Origin: CAZTZL01 sp964537715
GTDB taxonomy: Bacteria > Zhuqueibacterota > QNDG01 > DSAB01
Direction: 5' to 3'
Length of the DNA stretch: 37,145 nucleotides
NCBI GenBank assembly: GCA_964537715.1
Contig: CAZIAH010000026.1
Span: forward strand, 1 to 37,145
Of this stretch, positions 14,959 through 23,458 are shown one piece after another. The notes under the pieces are model-generated. The model saw only the letters and a list, made by a program, of their open reading frames with translations, was not told the origin of the DNA and did not search any database. Every line of letters begins with the position of its first letter. The stretch's first letter is position 1. A program made the translations under genes and the position numbers.

Positions 14959-15663
14959 TTATATTTCATATCCCGCAGCCTTGGCATCATTATAAAACAT
15001 TTTAACTGTATCTAAAGAAAATTCATCTAAATCTTTACCAAGAATATGCAATTTTTTTAGTATATCATTTTTAACTGTAATAATATGGCACCCGATAGAA
15101 TCTGCTTGAACAATATTAAACAACTCTCTCGGACTTGCCCAGATCAATTCAATATTCGGATAATTTTTTAATAAGCACATTACTTCGCTCATAATTGGCA
15201 AAGGATCAACACCAGTATCTGCAATTCTACCTGCAAAAACAGAGATATAGCCGGAAGGGCCTTTTGCCAGGTATGGTATTACTTTTTTAACTTGTTCTAC
15301 GGTCATGATCGCAGTAATATTTACTTTAACACCCATAGTCGATAATTTTTTAATTAATGGCGCACTAGATTGATTTTTTGTATTTGTAATTGGAATTTTC
15401 ACATATACATTTTCCCCCCATGATGCTATTTCAAGGGCTTGCACTTCCATTGTCTCAAAATCATCAGAAAATACTTCAAAGGAAATTGGTTTATTTTTAA
15501 TATGGAAAAGAATATCAAGCGCAAACTCTTTATAATTAGAGATCCCAACTTTTCTCATAAGAGTTGGATTGGTAGTAAAACCTGAAATAAGAGAGTTCCT
15601 GTACATCTTAAGCATATCGGTTTTGTCAGCTCCATCGGCAAATAGTTTTATTCTAAATTTCAT
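14959..15663 (-). CDS. Transaldolase-family aldolase, probable source of sedoheptulose 7-phosphate
   Basis: The 234-residue protein matches the short transaldolase/fructose-6-phosphate aldolase class: LFADGAD with the first catalytic Asp, GFTTNPTL, and K89 in VYVKIPIT as the Schiff-base lysine, then FAGRIADTG and a WASPRE segment. It lies at the downstream end of a block holding GmhA-, GmhB-, HddC- and HddA-like genes, 22 nt after the GmhA-like gene. Sedoheptulose 7-phosphate is the substrate of GmhA, so a dedicated transaldolase could feed the heptose pathway. That link is inferred from position. A simple F6P aldolase role or a housekeeping transaldolase cannot be ruled out. Confidence 0.8.
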   Translation of the reverse strand: MKFRIKLFADGADKTDMLKMYRNSLISGFTTNPTLMRKVGISNYKEFALDILFHIKNKPISFEVFSDDFETMEVQALEIASWGENVYVKIPITNTKNQSSAPLIKKLSTMGVKVNITAIMTVEQVKKVIPYLAKGPSGYISVFAGRIADTGVDPLPIMSEVMCLLKNYPNIELIWASPRELFNIVQADSIGCHIITVKNDILKKLHILGKDLDEFSLDTVKMFYNDAKAAGYEI

Positions 15664-15685
15664 ATTTATCCCCTATAAAAATCTA

Positions 15686-16285
15686 TCACTTAGTAGATTC
15701 CCATTTTGTAGAATTCAATTGAATCATAGGGTGAGAAATAATTAAATGCCAAATCACTGCTTGAAAACCTTCAGTATGTGGTGTAATTCTTTCTTCATTT
15801 ACTATTGGAATGACAAGAACAGCGTCACCAATTTTTTTTGTCAAGCCTCCATCCTTTCCAACAATACCGATAATTTTTGCTCCTATTTTTTTTGCCTCTT
15901 TAATTACTTTAACAATATTTGTGCTAATATTTTTTTTTTCATTACCACCCCCAACCGAAAATACAAATATACAATCTTTGTCATTAAACCGGCTAACTTT
16001 AAGCCAATCTAAAATTGTAACATCCCAATCTTCATCATTGACACGAGCTGTTAATTCAGAAACATTATCATACGGGGCATAAGCTTCAAAATTGCCCAAC
16101 TTTCTAAAATCACATACAGCATGCGATGCATGTCCTGCCCCACCCCCCGATCCTATAAAAAACACACGACCGCCCTGTTCTCGTATCATTAGAAGTAATT
16201 CTATCATTTTATCAATATCATTCGTATTGATCTGGGATAATATTTTTGATGTTTCTTTTAAAAATTGACTGGAAAATGTTGTCAT
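15686..16285 (-). CDS. gmhA: SIS-domain sugar-phosphate isomerase, GmhA-like
   Basis: GmhA turns sedoheptulose 7-phosphate into D-glycero-D-manno-heptose 7-phosphate. The 199-residue protein is of the right size and has a SIS phosphosugar-binding core: VFFIGSGGGAGHASHAVCDF, then IFVFSVGGGNEKKNIS, then IIGIVGKDGGLT. The C-terminal helix has ITPHTEGFQAVIWHLIISHP, with Glu, Gln and His as in GmhA, although exact alignment of the catalytic His is uncertain. The FRK segment after the first SIS motif differs from E. coli GmhA and recalls SIS proteins of capsule loci. Four nt separate it from the GmhB-like gene. The isomerase role rests on the complete neighbouring pathway. Confidence 0.8.
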   Translation of the reverse strand: MTTFSSQFLKETSKILSQINTNDIDKMIELLLMIREQGGRVFFIGSGGGAGHASHAVCDFRKLGNFEAYAPYDNVSELTARVNDEDWDVTILDWLKVSRFNDKDCIFVFSVGGGNEKKNISTNIVKVIKEAKKIGAKIIGIVGKDGGLTKKIGDAVLVIPIVNEERITPHTEGFQAVIWHLIISHPMIQLNSTKWESTK

Positions 16286-16289
16286 ATAG

Positions 16290-16820
16290 TTAACCCCATA
16301 TATTGATTTGTAATAATTCCAACAAGTTATTTATAGAAAAATCGGGCGACCATTCCTGTGTTTTGTTATATTGTGTTTTAAGAAGAATTGTTTTTATTCC
16401 CGCTCTCTTTCCACATTCGATGTCTCTCCACCCATCACCTAGAATTACACAATCATCTTTCAATAATGAATATCGCTTTACTAAAGTATTAATTAATCCT
16501 GGTTTTGGCTTACGACATTCACAATTATCAGAATCATCGTGGATACAATATAATATATCATTAAAGAAAAATGTATTTTTTAGCATCTGATTGATATTAT
16601 TCAAAATATCTTTTGACATAAAACCACGTGCAACATCGGGTTGATTTGAAACGATAAACAGATAACAATTCAAAGAATTTAATTTTGGATATAAATCTAA
16701 AAATTCTTTCTTAAAAATAAATTCCTTAATAGATCGTGGTGATTCAATACGACCTTCTCTTATTACAACTTCGTTAATAATTCCATCTCTATCTAAAAAT
16801 AAACACGGTTTTCTAATCAT
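16290..16820 (-). CDS. gmhB: Heptose bisphosphate phosphatase, GmhB-like (HAD family)
   Basis: GmhB removes the 7-phosphate... of D-glycero-D-manno-heptose 1,7-bisphosphate between the kinase and nucleotidyltransferase steps. The 176-residue protein has the HAD nucleophile motif FLDRDGIIN, the second motif IVSNQPDVARG, and the GDGWRDIECGKRAG motif. The GmhB zinc loop is present as CIHDDSDNCECRKPKPG, with Cys, His, Cys, Cys in the right order. That loop separates it from histidinol-phosphatase-like relatives only in part, but the gene context is decisive. Its start overlaps the hddC stop by 4 nt, so the two are translationally coupled. Confidence 0.88.
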   Translation of the reverse strand: MIRKPCLFLDRDGIINEVVIREGRIESPRSIKEFIFKKEFLDLYPKLNSLNCYLFIVSNQPDVARGFMSKDILNNINQMLKNTFFFNDILYCIHDDSDNCECRKPKPGLINTLVKRYSLLKDDCVILGDGWRDIECGKRAGIKTILLKTQYNKTQEWSPDFSINNLLELLQINIWG

Positions 16821-17509
16821 TTTAAAGTATCAACTTGACTAATAAATTCATAATAGCCTTCAAAAGACCCAATCTCATAAAATCTCTGTTTAACTTCTAT
16901 TCCTCCAATCATATTATTTGTTGAAAGCTTTTGCCAAATATCATCAAGGGAAGAAATTCCAATAGGGATATATTTTAATATTTTTTTTGAAACACCTGAA
17001 ACACCTACATCAATATAATTCATACCATTACTTGAATCGTTTTTGTTATATTTAATAACTGATCCATTATCAAATAAAATATTACTTCTGTCCCATTTAT
17101 TATTGTTTTGAAAAACTCCAATATTACATATATATTTTGAATTAAGGTGCTTCCCAAAAAACATTTTATAATCAATAGGGACATAGGAATCTCCCCAAGT
17201 TAAGATAAAATTTTCATCCAATTTGTTTTCTGCATTTCGAAGTGCTCCTGCAGTACCAAGTAGTTTTTCCTTTTCCCATGAATAATCAACATTCAGTCCC
17301 CATTTTCCCCCATTCCCCACAATAGATTCTATCATTTCACCGAGATAACCAACACAAATAAGCACATCAGAAATTCCGTTTCTTGAAAACAAACTTAATT
17401 GGTAATCAATAAAGGGCTTATCATTTATCGGTAAAATTGATTTGGGAACCTTCTCTGTTATCGGCCGCATTCTTGTGGCAAGTCCTCCTGCAAGAACAAC
17501 AATTTGCAT
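16817..17509 (-). CDS. hddC: Heptose-1-phosphate guanylyltransferase, HddC-like
   Basis: HddC joins GTP to D-glycero-alpha-D-manno-heptose 1-phosphate to give the GDP-heptose. The 230-residue protein is a sugar-phosphate nucleotidyltransferase: VVLAGGLATRMRPITEKVPK is the nucleotide-binding signature, followed by SILPINDKPFIDYQ, LLGTAGALRNAE and the metal-site strand ILTWGDSYV. Size and absence of a left-handed helix domain agree with HddC and related enzymes. Substrate is assigned from neighbours (GmhA, GmhB and the GHMP kinase); glucose or mannose as substrate is the alternative. The start is 1 nt after the stop of the epimerase gene upstream. Confidence 0.85.
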   Translation of the reverse strand: MQIVVLAGGLATRMRPITEKVPKSILPINDKPFIDYQLSLFSRNGISDVLICVGYLGEMIESIVGNGGKWGLNVDYSWEKEKLLGTAGALRNAENKLDENFILTWGDSYVPIDYKMFFGKHLNSKYICNIGVFQNNNKWDRSNILFDNGSVIKYNKNDSSNGMNYIDVGVSGVSKKILKYIPIGISSLDDIWQKLSTNNMIGGIEVKQRFYEIGSFEGYYEFISQVDTLK

Positions 17510-17510
17510 A

Positions 17511-18461
17511 TTATTCTTCCAATTCTTTTCTCATAGCTGATACAGCATATTGTATAGCTTCTTTTGAAGTATATTTTGGTTGCCAACCTAACTTTTTAAT
17601 TTTCGAAGTATTAAATCTCACAATAGGCACATCACCCTTCCAACCTCGATCACCACCTGAATAACGCAAAGAGACATTTTTTAAACCTAATAAACCAATA
17701 ACTATATTTGCAATCTCAGTTACTGTAATATAATCATCTGACGATAAATTAAAAACGTCATATTGTTTGTCACATTTTTGGATTGCGGTTTCAATTCCTG
17801 TAATAATATCTTCAATATAAATATACGATTTGCTTTGATTTCCATCACCTAATATGTTCAATTTAGTAGGCTCAATCATAAGTCTCCTAAGAAAATCATA
17901 TCCTACGCCATGTGTTTGTCGCGGACCGACTACATTTGCAAAACGAAAAATTAATGCTTTTATACCAAACATATGAGAATAAGCACTTATTAAAGATTCT
18001 CCTGCTATTTTACTTGCACCATAGGTTGATATAGGCTGTAAGGGCCCCATATCTTCATAAACCGGTTTCTCTTGATTATCTCCATAAACACCTGAACCAG
18101 AAGCATAGATAATATTTTTAATAGAGTTGAGTCGCATGGCTTCAAGTATATTTTGAGTTAAATATGTTCCCTCCCAAAAATCTATTTCGGGCTGAGTAAA
18201 AGCTTTTGAAATATCAGGATTTGATGCAAAATGAAACACAAGATCATTATCCTTTATTGATTTAGTTAACAATTCCTTATCCTTGACATCTCCTTCAATA
18301 ATGCTTAATTTTTTACTTCCTAAGATCGAGGATAAATATTCTATTTTACCAGAAGAAAAATTATCATAAACTGTTACTTTTTCTGTATCAATTTTATTAC
18401 TCAGCCAAATAGAAATATGACTACCAATAAAACCACATCCGCCAATTACTATAAATTTCAT
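17511..18461 (-). CDS. NAD-dependent SDR sugar-nucleotide epimerase within the heptose block
   Basis: The ATG at 18461 is chosen because AGGAAAGG lies just upstream and MKFIVIGGCGFIGSH follows at once. The 316-residue protein is an extended SDR: the GxxGxxG motif, ASGSGVYGD in place of the dehydratase TDE triad, and YGASK as the YxxxK motif. Without the Asp-Glu pair it should be an epimerase or a reductase rather than a 4,6-dehydratase. It lies between hddA and hddC, so it may act on the GDP-heptose product, for instance at C4, or on a UDP-sugar for the same polymer. The exact substrate cannot be told from the sequence. Confidence 0.83.
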   Translation of the reverse strand: MKFIVIGGCGFIGSHISIWLSNKIDTEKVTVYDNFSSGKIEYLSSILGSKKLSIIEGDVKDKELLTKSIKDNDLVFHFASNPDISKAFTQPEIDFWEGTYLTQNILEAMRLNSIKNIIYASGSGVYGDNQEKPVYEDMGPLQPISTYGASKIAGESLISAYSHMFGIKALIFRFANVVGPRQTHGVGYDFLRRLMIEPTKLNILGDGNQSKSYIYIEDIITGIETAIQKCDKQYDVFNLSSDDYITVTEIANIVIGLLGLKNVSLRYSGGDRGWKGDVPIVRFNTSKIKKLGWQPKYTSKEAIQYAVSAMRKELEE

Positions 18462-18487
18462 ATTACCTTTCCTAATTAACACTTTAA

Positions 18488-19501
18488 TTAATAATTTCTT
18501 GAAACATCTAATACTATTCTAACACCATCGAAATCGGTAAAATAAGAAAGCCTTGGCATTGATAATGATTTCATATACTCATCAAGGATTCTATGATTTT
18601 GAGGTGCATAACACAATAAGAAACCACCACCTCCAGCCCCAATTAATTTTCCACCTAATACTCCAAATTTTTCTTTAACTTCTTTATATATTTTATCAAT
18701 CTGTTTATTTGATATTGAACCAGAAAGTCGCTTTTTAAAAATCCAGTGTTCGTCAAAAAATTTACCTACTTCATCAAAATTGCCATTTTCAAGAGCTTCT
18801 CTTGTTCTATAACCAATTTCTTTTATATGCATTAGACTATCAATGACTTTATTATGATCTTTTTTATTCATTAATTTTGAATTTTCATCTTGTTCCTTTA
18901 ATATTGAACTAGCGTCTCGTAAAACTCCAGTATAATAGACACGCATATTTGCTATAAGATCAGTTATATCTCCTCCTTTAATATTAATTCTTCCAACTTT
19001 TACAAATCCATCTTTGTTTATATCCATTGAAATAATCCCGCCAAAAGCTGCAATATATTGATCTTGTTTACCAACAGGATTTTTTAAAACATTTATTTCA
19101 ATATCTGAAGCCTCCTCTGCAATCTCAGAAATATTGATTGGCTGACGCAAATATGCTTTCAGAGCACATATTGTAGCAACTGCATAACTACCACTTGATC
19201 CCATTCCCGAACGAGCTGGAAGATCAGCTATACTAGCCATTTCAAAATGATTAATAATTCCATATCGAAGAAGAATCTCTCTTGCGAATGGATGGTTAAG
19301 TTTTGACGGATGATTAACGTATTCACTAGTTTTGTAATGTAATTGAATACCGGGATCTATTAACATACGATTAATACTTACATGAATATATTTATCAATA
19401 GCCATTGTAACTAAAAAACCACCATTTTTTGCGTAAAATGAAGGAAGGTCTGTACCTCCACCACCGATCGTAATCCTAAATGGTGCTCTTGTAATAATCA
19501 T
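18488..19501 (-). CDS. hddA: D-glycero-alpha-D-manno-heptose 7-phosphate kinase, HddA-like (GHMP family)
   Basis: HddA phosphorylates heptose 7-phosphate at C1 in the alpha configuration, the step that commits to the GDP rather than the ADP pathway. The 337-residue protein has all GHMP motifs: ITRAPFRITIGGGGTDLPSF at the N-terminus, LPARSGMGSSGSYAVA as the ATP loop, and GGKLIGAGGGGFLLCY near the C-terminus. The GGGTDLP variant is typical of HddA and FKP-like kinases. It is the most upstream of the block, followed after 26 nt by the epimerase. L-fucose kinase is the main alternative, but de novo GDP-fucose genes are present separately. Confidence 0.88.
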   Translation of the reverse strand: MIITRAPFRITIGGGGTDLPSFYAKNGGFLVTMAIDKYIHVSINRMLIDPGIQLHYKTSEYVNHPSKLNHPFAREILLRYGIINHFEMASIADLPARSGMGSSGSYAVATICALKAYLRQPINISEIAEEASDIEINVLKNPVGKQDQYIAAFGGIISMDINKDGFVKVGRINIKGGDITDLIANMRVYYTGVLRDASSILKEQDENSKLMNKKDHNKVIDSLMHIKEIGYRTREALENGNFDEVGKFFDEHWIFKKRLSGSISNKQIDKIYKEVKEKFGVLGGKLIGAGGGGFLLCYAPQNHRILDEYMKSLSMPRLSYFTDFDGVRIVLDVSRNY

Positions 19502-19527
19502 TTTTAAATTTTTCCCATAATTAAGTT

Positions 19528-20304
19528 TTACGGAATTATTTTTTTCTTTATCATTCTAAACAAAAATATTAAATTGCCTATTAAATAACGCCTCCAAAGA
19601 CGTTTTGGCTCTAACATCAACCGAAAAAACCATTCTAGACCAATATGTTGCATCCATAATGGAGATCTATGATGTATACCAGAGTAGTAACTGAACAACC
19701 CGCCACATGGTAATAACACTTTTTGTGGGATAAATGGTAAAATGCTATTGCATAATATTTCCTGTTTTGGGCAACCTAATCCGACAAAAAGTATATCGGT
19801 TGGATGATAATTCAAATATTGAATTAGAGTAGATACTTTATCTTCATTAGGATTATCAACTTCATCTAAATTGAGAAAAGTAGGTTCAAAAACATTTTGT
19901 ATTGAATCAATCGAGTATCTTTTATTTAATTGATTTTTTGCAATTTCAGAAATACCATTATTTCCACCTAAAAAAGTAATTGTGATTTTTTTTCTCTCTT
20001 GTGATAATCTTTTAAGCAAGTGTAAAATTAAATCAGTTGTTACGATCCTATCTTGTCTGATTTTATTTAAATATCTATGTGCCCATATGATAGACATGCC
20101 GTCCGGATAAATATAGTATCTTGTATCTTTAAGAATTTTATGATATTTAATATTTACCATGGAAATATTAAAACAATCTGCATTCATCCCAAAAAATATT
20201 GTTTTTTTATTCTTAGTTATACAATCCAAAATTTCATCTATTATAGTTTTACTATTAAATTCAAAAATATCAAAATCAAAAAATTTGTTTTTTTTTATTT
20301 GCAT
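19528..20304 (-). CDS. WecG/TagA/CpsF-family glycosyltransferase (GT26)
   Basis: Members of this family add ManNAc or a related sugar as the second sugar on a polyprenyl-linked acceptor, at the inner face of the membrane. The 258-residue protein shows the family pattern: FFGMNADCFNISM near residue 40, YIYPDGMSIIWAHRYL with the catalytic Asp, TFLGGNNGISEIA, then ILFVGLGCPKQEI and CGGLFSYYSG, and the C-terminal WFFRLMLEPKRLWRRY. A UDP-GlcNAc 2-epimerase for UDP-ManNAc is in the same cluster (32572-33645), which fits a ManNAc-type donor. There are 26 nt to hddA downstream. Confidence 0.9.
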   Translation of the reverse strand: MQIKKNKFFDFDIFEFNSKTIIDEILDCITKNKKTIFFGMNADCFNISMVNIKYHKILKDTRYYIYPDGMSIIWAHRYLNKIRQDRIVTTDLILHLLKRLSQERKKITITFLGGNNGISEIAKNQLNKRYSIDSIQNVFEPTFLNLDEVDNPNEDKVSTLIQYLNYHPTDILFVGLGCPKQEILCNSILPFIPQKVLLPCGGLFSYYSGIHHRSPLWMQHIGLEWFFRLMLEPKRLWRRYLIGNLIFLFRMIKKKIIP

Positions 20305-20374
20305 TGCTTTATTTAACCATAAATAATCGCTTAATAAGTTTCACTATTACTTAAGATAACCCTTGCCAACTATA

Positions 20375-21439
20375 TTATTCTACAACAGCCCTGACAAAAT
20401 TTTTGCTGGCATTTTCAAATGAATAATTATTTACAATAATATTTTTACCAACTCTTCCCATTTCATCTCTCAAGTTTCTATTTTCTAATAATATTCCTAA
20501 ATATTGTATCCACTCTTCGTCTGAAGAAGCAAAAAATCCAGATTTACCATGAATAATTACCTCTTTGTTCGTACCAACTGGTGAGGCAACAACCGGTTTA
20601 GCACATGACATATATTGAATTAACTTAAAAGCACATTTACCTTTTTCCCAAGGATGATCATACAAAGGCATAATTCCAATGTCAAAACTATTCAAATATT
20701 CATCTTCTTTATCTATCTGCCATTCAAGATATTCAGTTTGGACATTTTTAAAAGAAACATTGTATATATTTTTTGCACCTACTACCCTAAAAATAAATTT
20801 ATGTTGATTTGCCAACGTGGATAACGCGTTAGATACGATCTTTAGATTAACTGTTGTACTCCAACTCCCAATCCACCCGATAACTGGTATTTGATTCTTT
20901 ATTGCATATTTAGTAAAAGCAGTACTATAAACAGTAGGTATAATAACTACATTATCATTAAATTGTACAGCATAATCGTAGAGAAATTGATTTCCAGTAA
21001 TTACTCTATCTGCTAATTGGCATACATCTTTAATTCGCTCTGGATTTCGAAGAATATCACGCCAATTACTCCACTTTGTAGGTTTTAAAAAAATTGCATC
21101 ATCAAAATCAAAAATCATCTTTTTTGACATTTTTTTTGTAACTCTTTCAAAGAATGGAGTAAAAAAAGGGAAAACCTCCCTATGGACAAATACAACATCA
21201 TACCTAATAACCATTGGAAGTTTAACTATACGGAGAATTAGATAATATATTGTAAAAAATACTTTTAATATAAAAAATACTAGACCTTTACGGTTTTTAC
21301 TCAGTAAAAGCCAGCGGGGGAATAGAACATCATACTTCACAATAATATTTTTTTTAATCAGTTTATTTTCAAACTGATATACTCTATATCTTGATGACGC
21401 ATCTTCAATAGGCCACGTCAGGATAAAAAGTACTTTCAT
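20375..21439 (-). CDS. Glycosyltransferase, GT4-like (GT-B fold)
   Basis: The 354-residue product opens with VLFILTWPIEDASSRYRVYQ, a start typical of one branch of GT4 enzymes. The C-terminal half has WIGSWSTTVNL at the donor domain, the IGIMPLYDHPWEKGKCAFKL block and a late glutamate-rich motif (VGTNKEVIIHGKSGFF). Such enzymes transfer a sugar from a nucleotide donor with retention of configuration. Donor and acceptor cannot be assigned. It starts 4 nt after the FkbM gene stop, so the two are probably co-translated. Confidence 0.85.
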   Translation of the reverse strand: MKVLFILTWPIEDASSRYRVYQFENKLIKKNIIVKYDVLFPRWLLLSKNRKGLVFFILKVFFTIYYLILRIVKLPMVIRYDVVFVHREVFPFFTPFFERVTKKMSKKMIFDFDDAIFLKPTKWSNWRDILRNPERIKDVCQLADRVITGNQFLYDYAVQFNDNVVIIPTVYSTAFTKYAIKNQIPVIGWIGSWSTTVNLKIVSNALSTLANQHKFIFRVVGAKNIYNVSFKNVQTEYLEWQIDKEDEYLNSFDIGIMPLYDHPWEKGKCAFKLIQYMSCAKPVVASPVGTNKEVIIHGKSGFFASSDEEWIQYLGILLENRNLRDEMGRVGKNIIVNNYSFENASKNFVRAVVE

Positions 21440-21443
21440 ACTC

Positions 21444-22223
21444 TTATTTTATTGATTCATGAGTCAATTGGCATACGCAGCCATATTGTTTATAATTAAA
21501 ATTCTTAGGCATTTCGCTTTTTGTCATAAATTCATCCAAATATATCTTTCTTATTTTATTAAGATATCTATTGTCAATAGCCTTAAGAATTTTACGTTCT
21601 TGACCTTCTGTGTCAATTTTAAGAATATCTATCTGATGATGTTTTTCTATTATTTCTTCAAGTAATGAATTAATGTGCACAACTTCAACTTTAATTTTTT
21701 CTTTTCTTTCTTGCCCTAACCCTCCATACCTCCCCGTCGGTTCAACACTAAATTCCGCACTACCTGAAAAATCTGAAACTGCAATTTCCTTTAATTTATA
21801 TCTATCTTTATACTTAACTAAATTGTTTTTTAATTTATTTATATTTTTAGGATCTGGTTCAACTAAATATAAATATGAATTAGTAGAACAGGTTAAAAAC
21901 CATATAGCACTTATGCCAACATTGGAACCTATATCAACTATTACTCTGTCTGATTCATTAGCAGGATAATCTTTCTGACAAAATATCTCTATTAATGTTA
22001 ATTCTGTGTCCGGTGTTTCCAAATCAAAAGAAAGCCAAGATTTTTTATTCCGAATATTTATTTTCATTGGATAATTCCCACAATGGAAGAAATATCTGAA
22101 TAATGCTCCAATGGGATGTTCAAAATGAGTTAATATATTATATAATCCTACAAAATTTCTTTTTTGAAATGCTGCTAAGAATATATTTTTTAATGGTCTT
22201 TTATAAGATGTCCTCATTATCAT
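21444..22223 (-). CDS. FkbM-family SAM-dependent methyltransferase
   Basis: The 259-residue product has the class I SAM motif VIVDIGSNVGISAIWF, the acidic motif YLVEPDPKNINKLK at strand 2, the IDILKIDTEGQERKIL block that defines FkbM proteins, and a final strand. It probably O-methylates a sugar hydroxyl of the repeat unit. ATG at 22223 and at 22217 are both possible; no strong ribosome binding site separates them. It ends 4 nt before the next glycosyltransferase gene. Confidence 0.88.
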   Translation of the reverse strand: MIMRTSYKRPLKNIFLAAFQKRNFVGLYNILTHFEHPIGALFRYFFHCGNYPMKINIRNKKSWLSFDLETPDTELTLIEIFCQKDYPANESDRVIVDIGSNVGISAIWFLTCSTNSYLYLVEPDPKNINKLKNNLVKYKDRYKLKEIAVSDFSGSAEFSVEPTGRYGGLGQERKEKIKVEVVHINSLLEEIIEKHHQIDILKIDTEGQERKILKAIDNRYLNKIRKIYLDEFMTKSEMPKNFNYKQYGCVCQLTHESIK

Positions 22224-22328
22224 TAACTTAAATTCCCAATTTAAGATTCCTTTGGCAAAATTCAGTTTATAAAAAAGTATTTATTATTAATAATAATTTT
22301 TAAATTACATCCATTTATGAAATTAATC

Positions 22329-23186
22329 CTAGGATCTAAACTGTTTTTTAATTTTTTTAAAATACCAATAAATCAATTTACCAGGAATGATCTCTATATG
22401 TTTATATTTTCTTATCTTAACAGACTGTCTTTTCATTCTCATTATCAAATTCATTATTGGAAAAACAACAAAATCAATTTTATCATATTTATATATCTTC
22501 GAATATTTTCGTCTAATTGTTTTCCGTTCTTTTTGAATAGTATTTGAATTAATTATTGATTTACTGTTAGTATGCAATCGATATTTCGACAAAAATGTTT
22601 CTGTATAATCCAATTTTAAATCATTATATCCCATTCTTATCCAATATTCATAATCCATGTTATAAATTAAATTTTCATCAAACAATCCTACCCGTTCAAT
22701 GATTCTTTTCCGCCAAAATGTTGATGGTTGTTGGATATAATTAATTCCGTACAACAGCATATTATAATTAAAAGGATTATCATGCCTTCTTAATAGTTCC
22801 TTACCATCATGATCAATCATTATTGTGCAGCCATATAAACAATCTGTATGTATATTATTTGAAAAATAAATCGAAACATATTTTAATGTATTTGGCAATA
22901 AAAGATCATCTGAATTTAAATAGCAAACAATGTCACCCGTGGATAATTTTAACCCCTTATTTATCGCGTGTGTTTGTCCTTCATCTGGTTCAGAAATCCA
23001 GTATTTCAATTTTTTCTCATACTTCTTAATTATCTCAACTGAATTATCATTTGATCCGCCATCAATAATAATATATTCTAAATTAGGATAGTTTTGATTT
23101 ATGACACTTAAAATCGTTTCTTCTAAAAACTGCCCTTGATTATATGAAGGAGTAACAACAGAAATTTTTAAGAATTCCTTTTTCAT
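22329..23186 (-). CDS. Glycosyltransferase family 2
   Basis: The 285-residue product has the GT-A signature: SVVTPSYNQGQFLEETILSV at the N-terminus, YIIIDGGSNDNSVEII, SEPDEGQTHAINKGL, and YLNSDDLLLP as the metal-binding DXD-type motif. Then comes the acceptor-site segment YIQQPSTFWRKRIIERVG. Enzymes of this group add a sugar with inversion, often a deoxy- or N-acetyl sugar in O-antigens. The C-terminus is very basic (KRQSVKIRKYKHIEI). The substrate is not assignable. The upstream gap of 272 nt is described separately. Confidence 0.88.
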   Translation of the reverse strand: MKKEFLKISVVTPSYNQGQFLEETILSVINQNYPNLEYIIIDGGSNDNSVEIIKKYEKKLKYWISEPDEGQTHAINKGLKLSTGDIVCYLNSDDLLLPNTLKYVSIYFSNNIHTDCLYGCTIMIDHDGKELLRRHDNPFNYNMLLYGINYIQQPSTFWRKRIIERVGLFDENLIYNMDYEYWIRMGYNDLKLDYTETFLSKYRLHTNSKSIINSNTIQKERKTIRRKYSKIYKYDKIDFVVFPIMNLIMRMKRQSVKIRKYKHIEIIPGKLIYWYFKKIKKQFRS

Positions 23187-23458
23187 TGCAATTGACGAAT
23201 TACTTTGTCATATAGCCAATAAAAATATTAATTGCGCCTATGAAATAATTACTCTCGGGGTACCCTTAAAATTGAAGGATAATTCAACAACGACTGATAG
23301 AATGAATACATCACTTTGTATCATAGTGAAATACACTATTGATATCTGGTAATCATATTTTATACAGATTATGTGTATAAACCGAAATAAATAACTATAG
23401 GAAAAAATTTCAACCACTATTATTGACAAATGGATAATTATAAATAGAGTTCACTTAT
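23187..23458. other. A+T-rich gap without a supported gene
   Basis: This 272-nt stretch contains only a short minus-strand open frame of 63 codons without ribosome binding site or recognisable sequence. I see no hairpin terminator and no promoter close to consensus in either direction. Confidence 0.4.

Noticed and set aside
17511..18461. A GDP-heptose 4,6-dehydratase (DmhA-like)
   Set aside because: The Thr-Asp-Glu triad of dehydratases is replaced by ASGSGVYG, so epimerase is the safer call.
23238..23429. A 63-codon minus-strand open frame between two glycosyltransferase genes
   Set aside because: No ribosome binding site, low-complexity hydrophobic translation and A+T-rich sequence; most likely chance.
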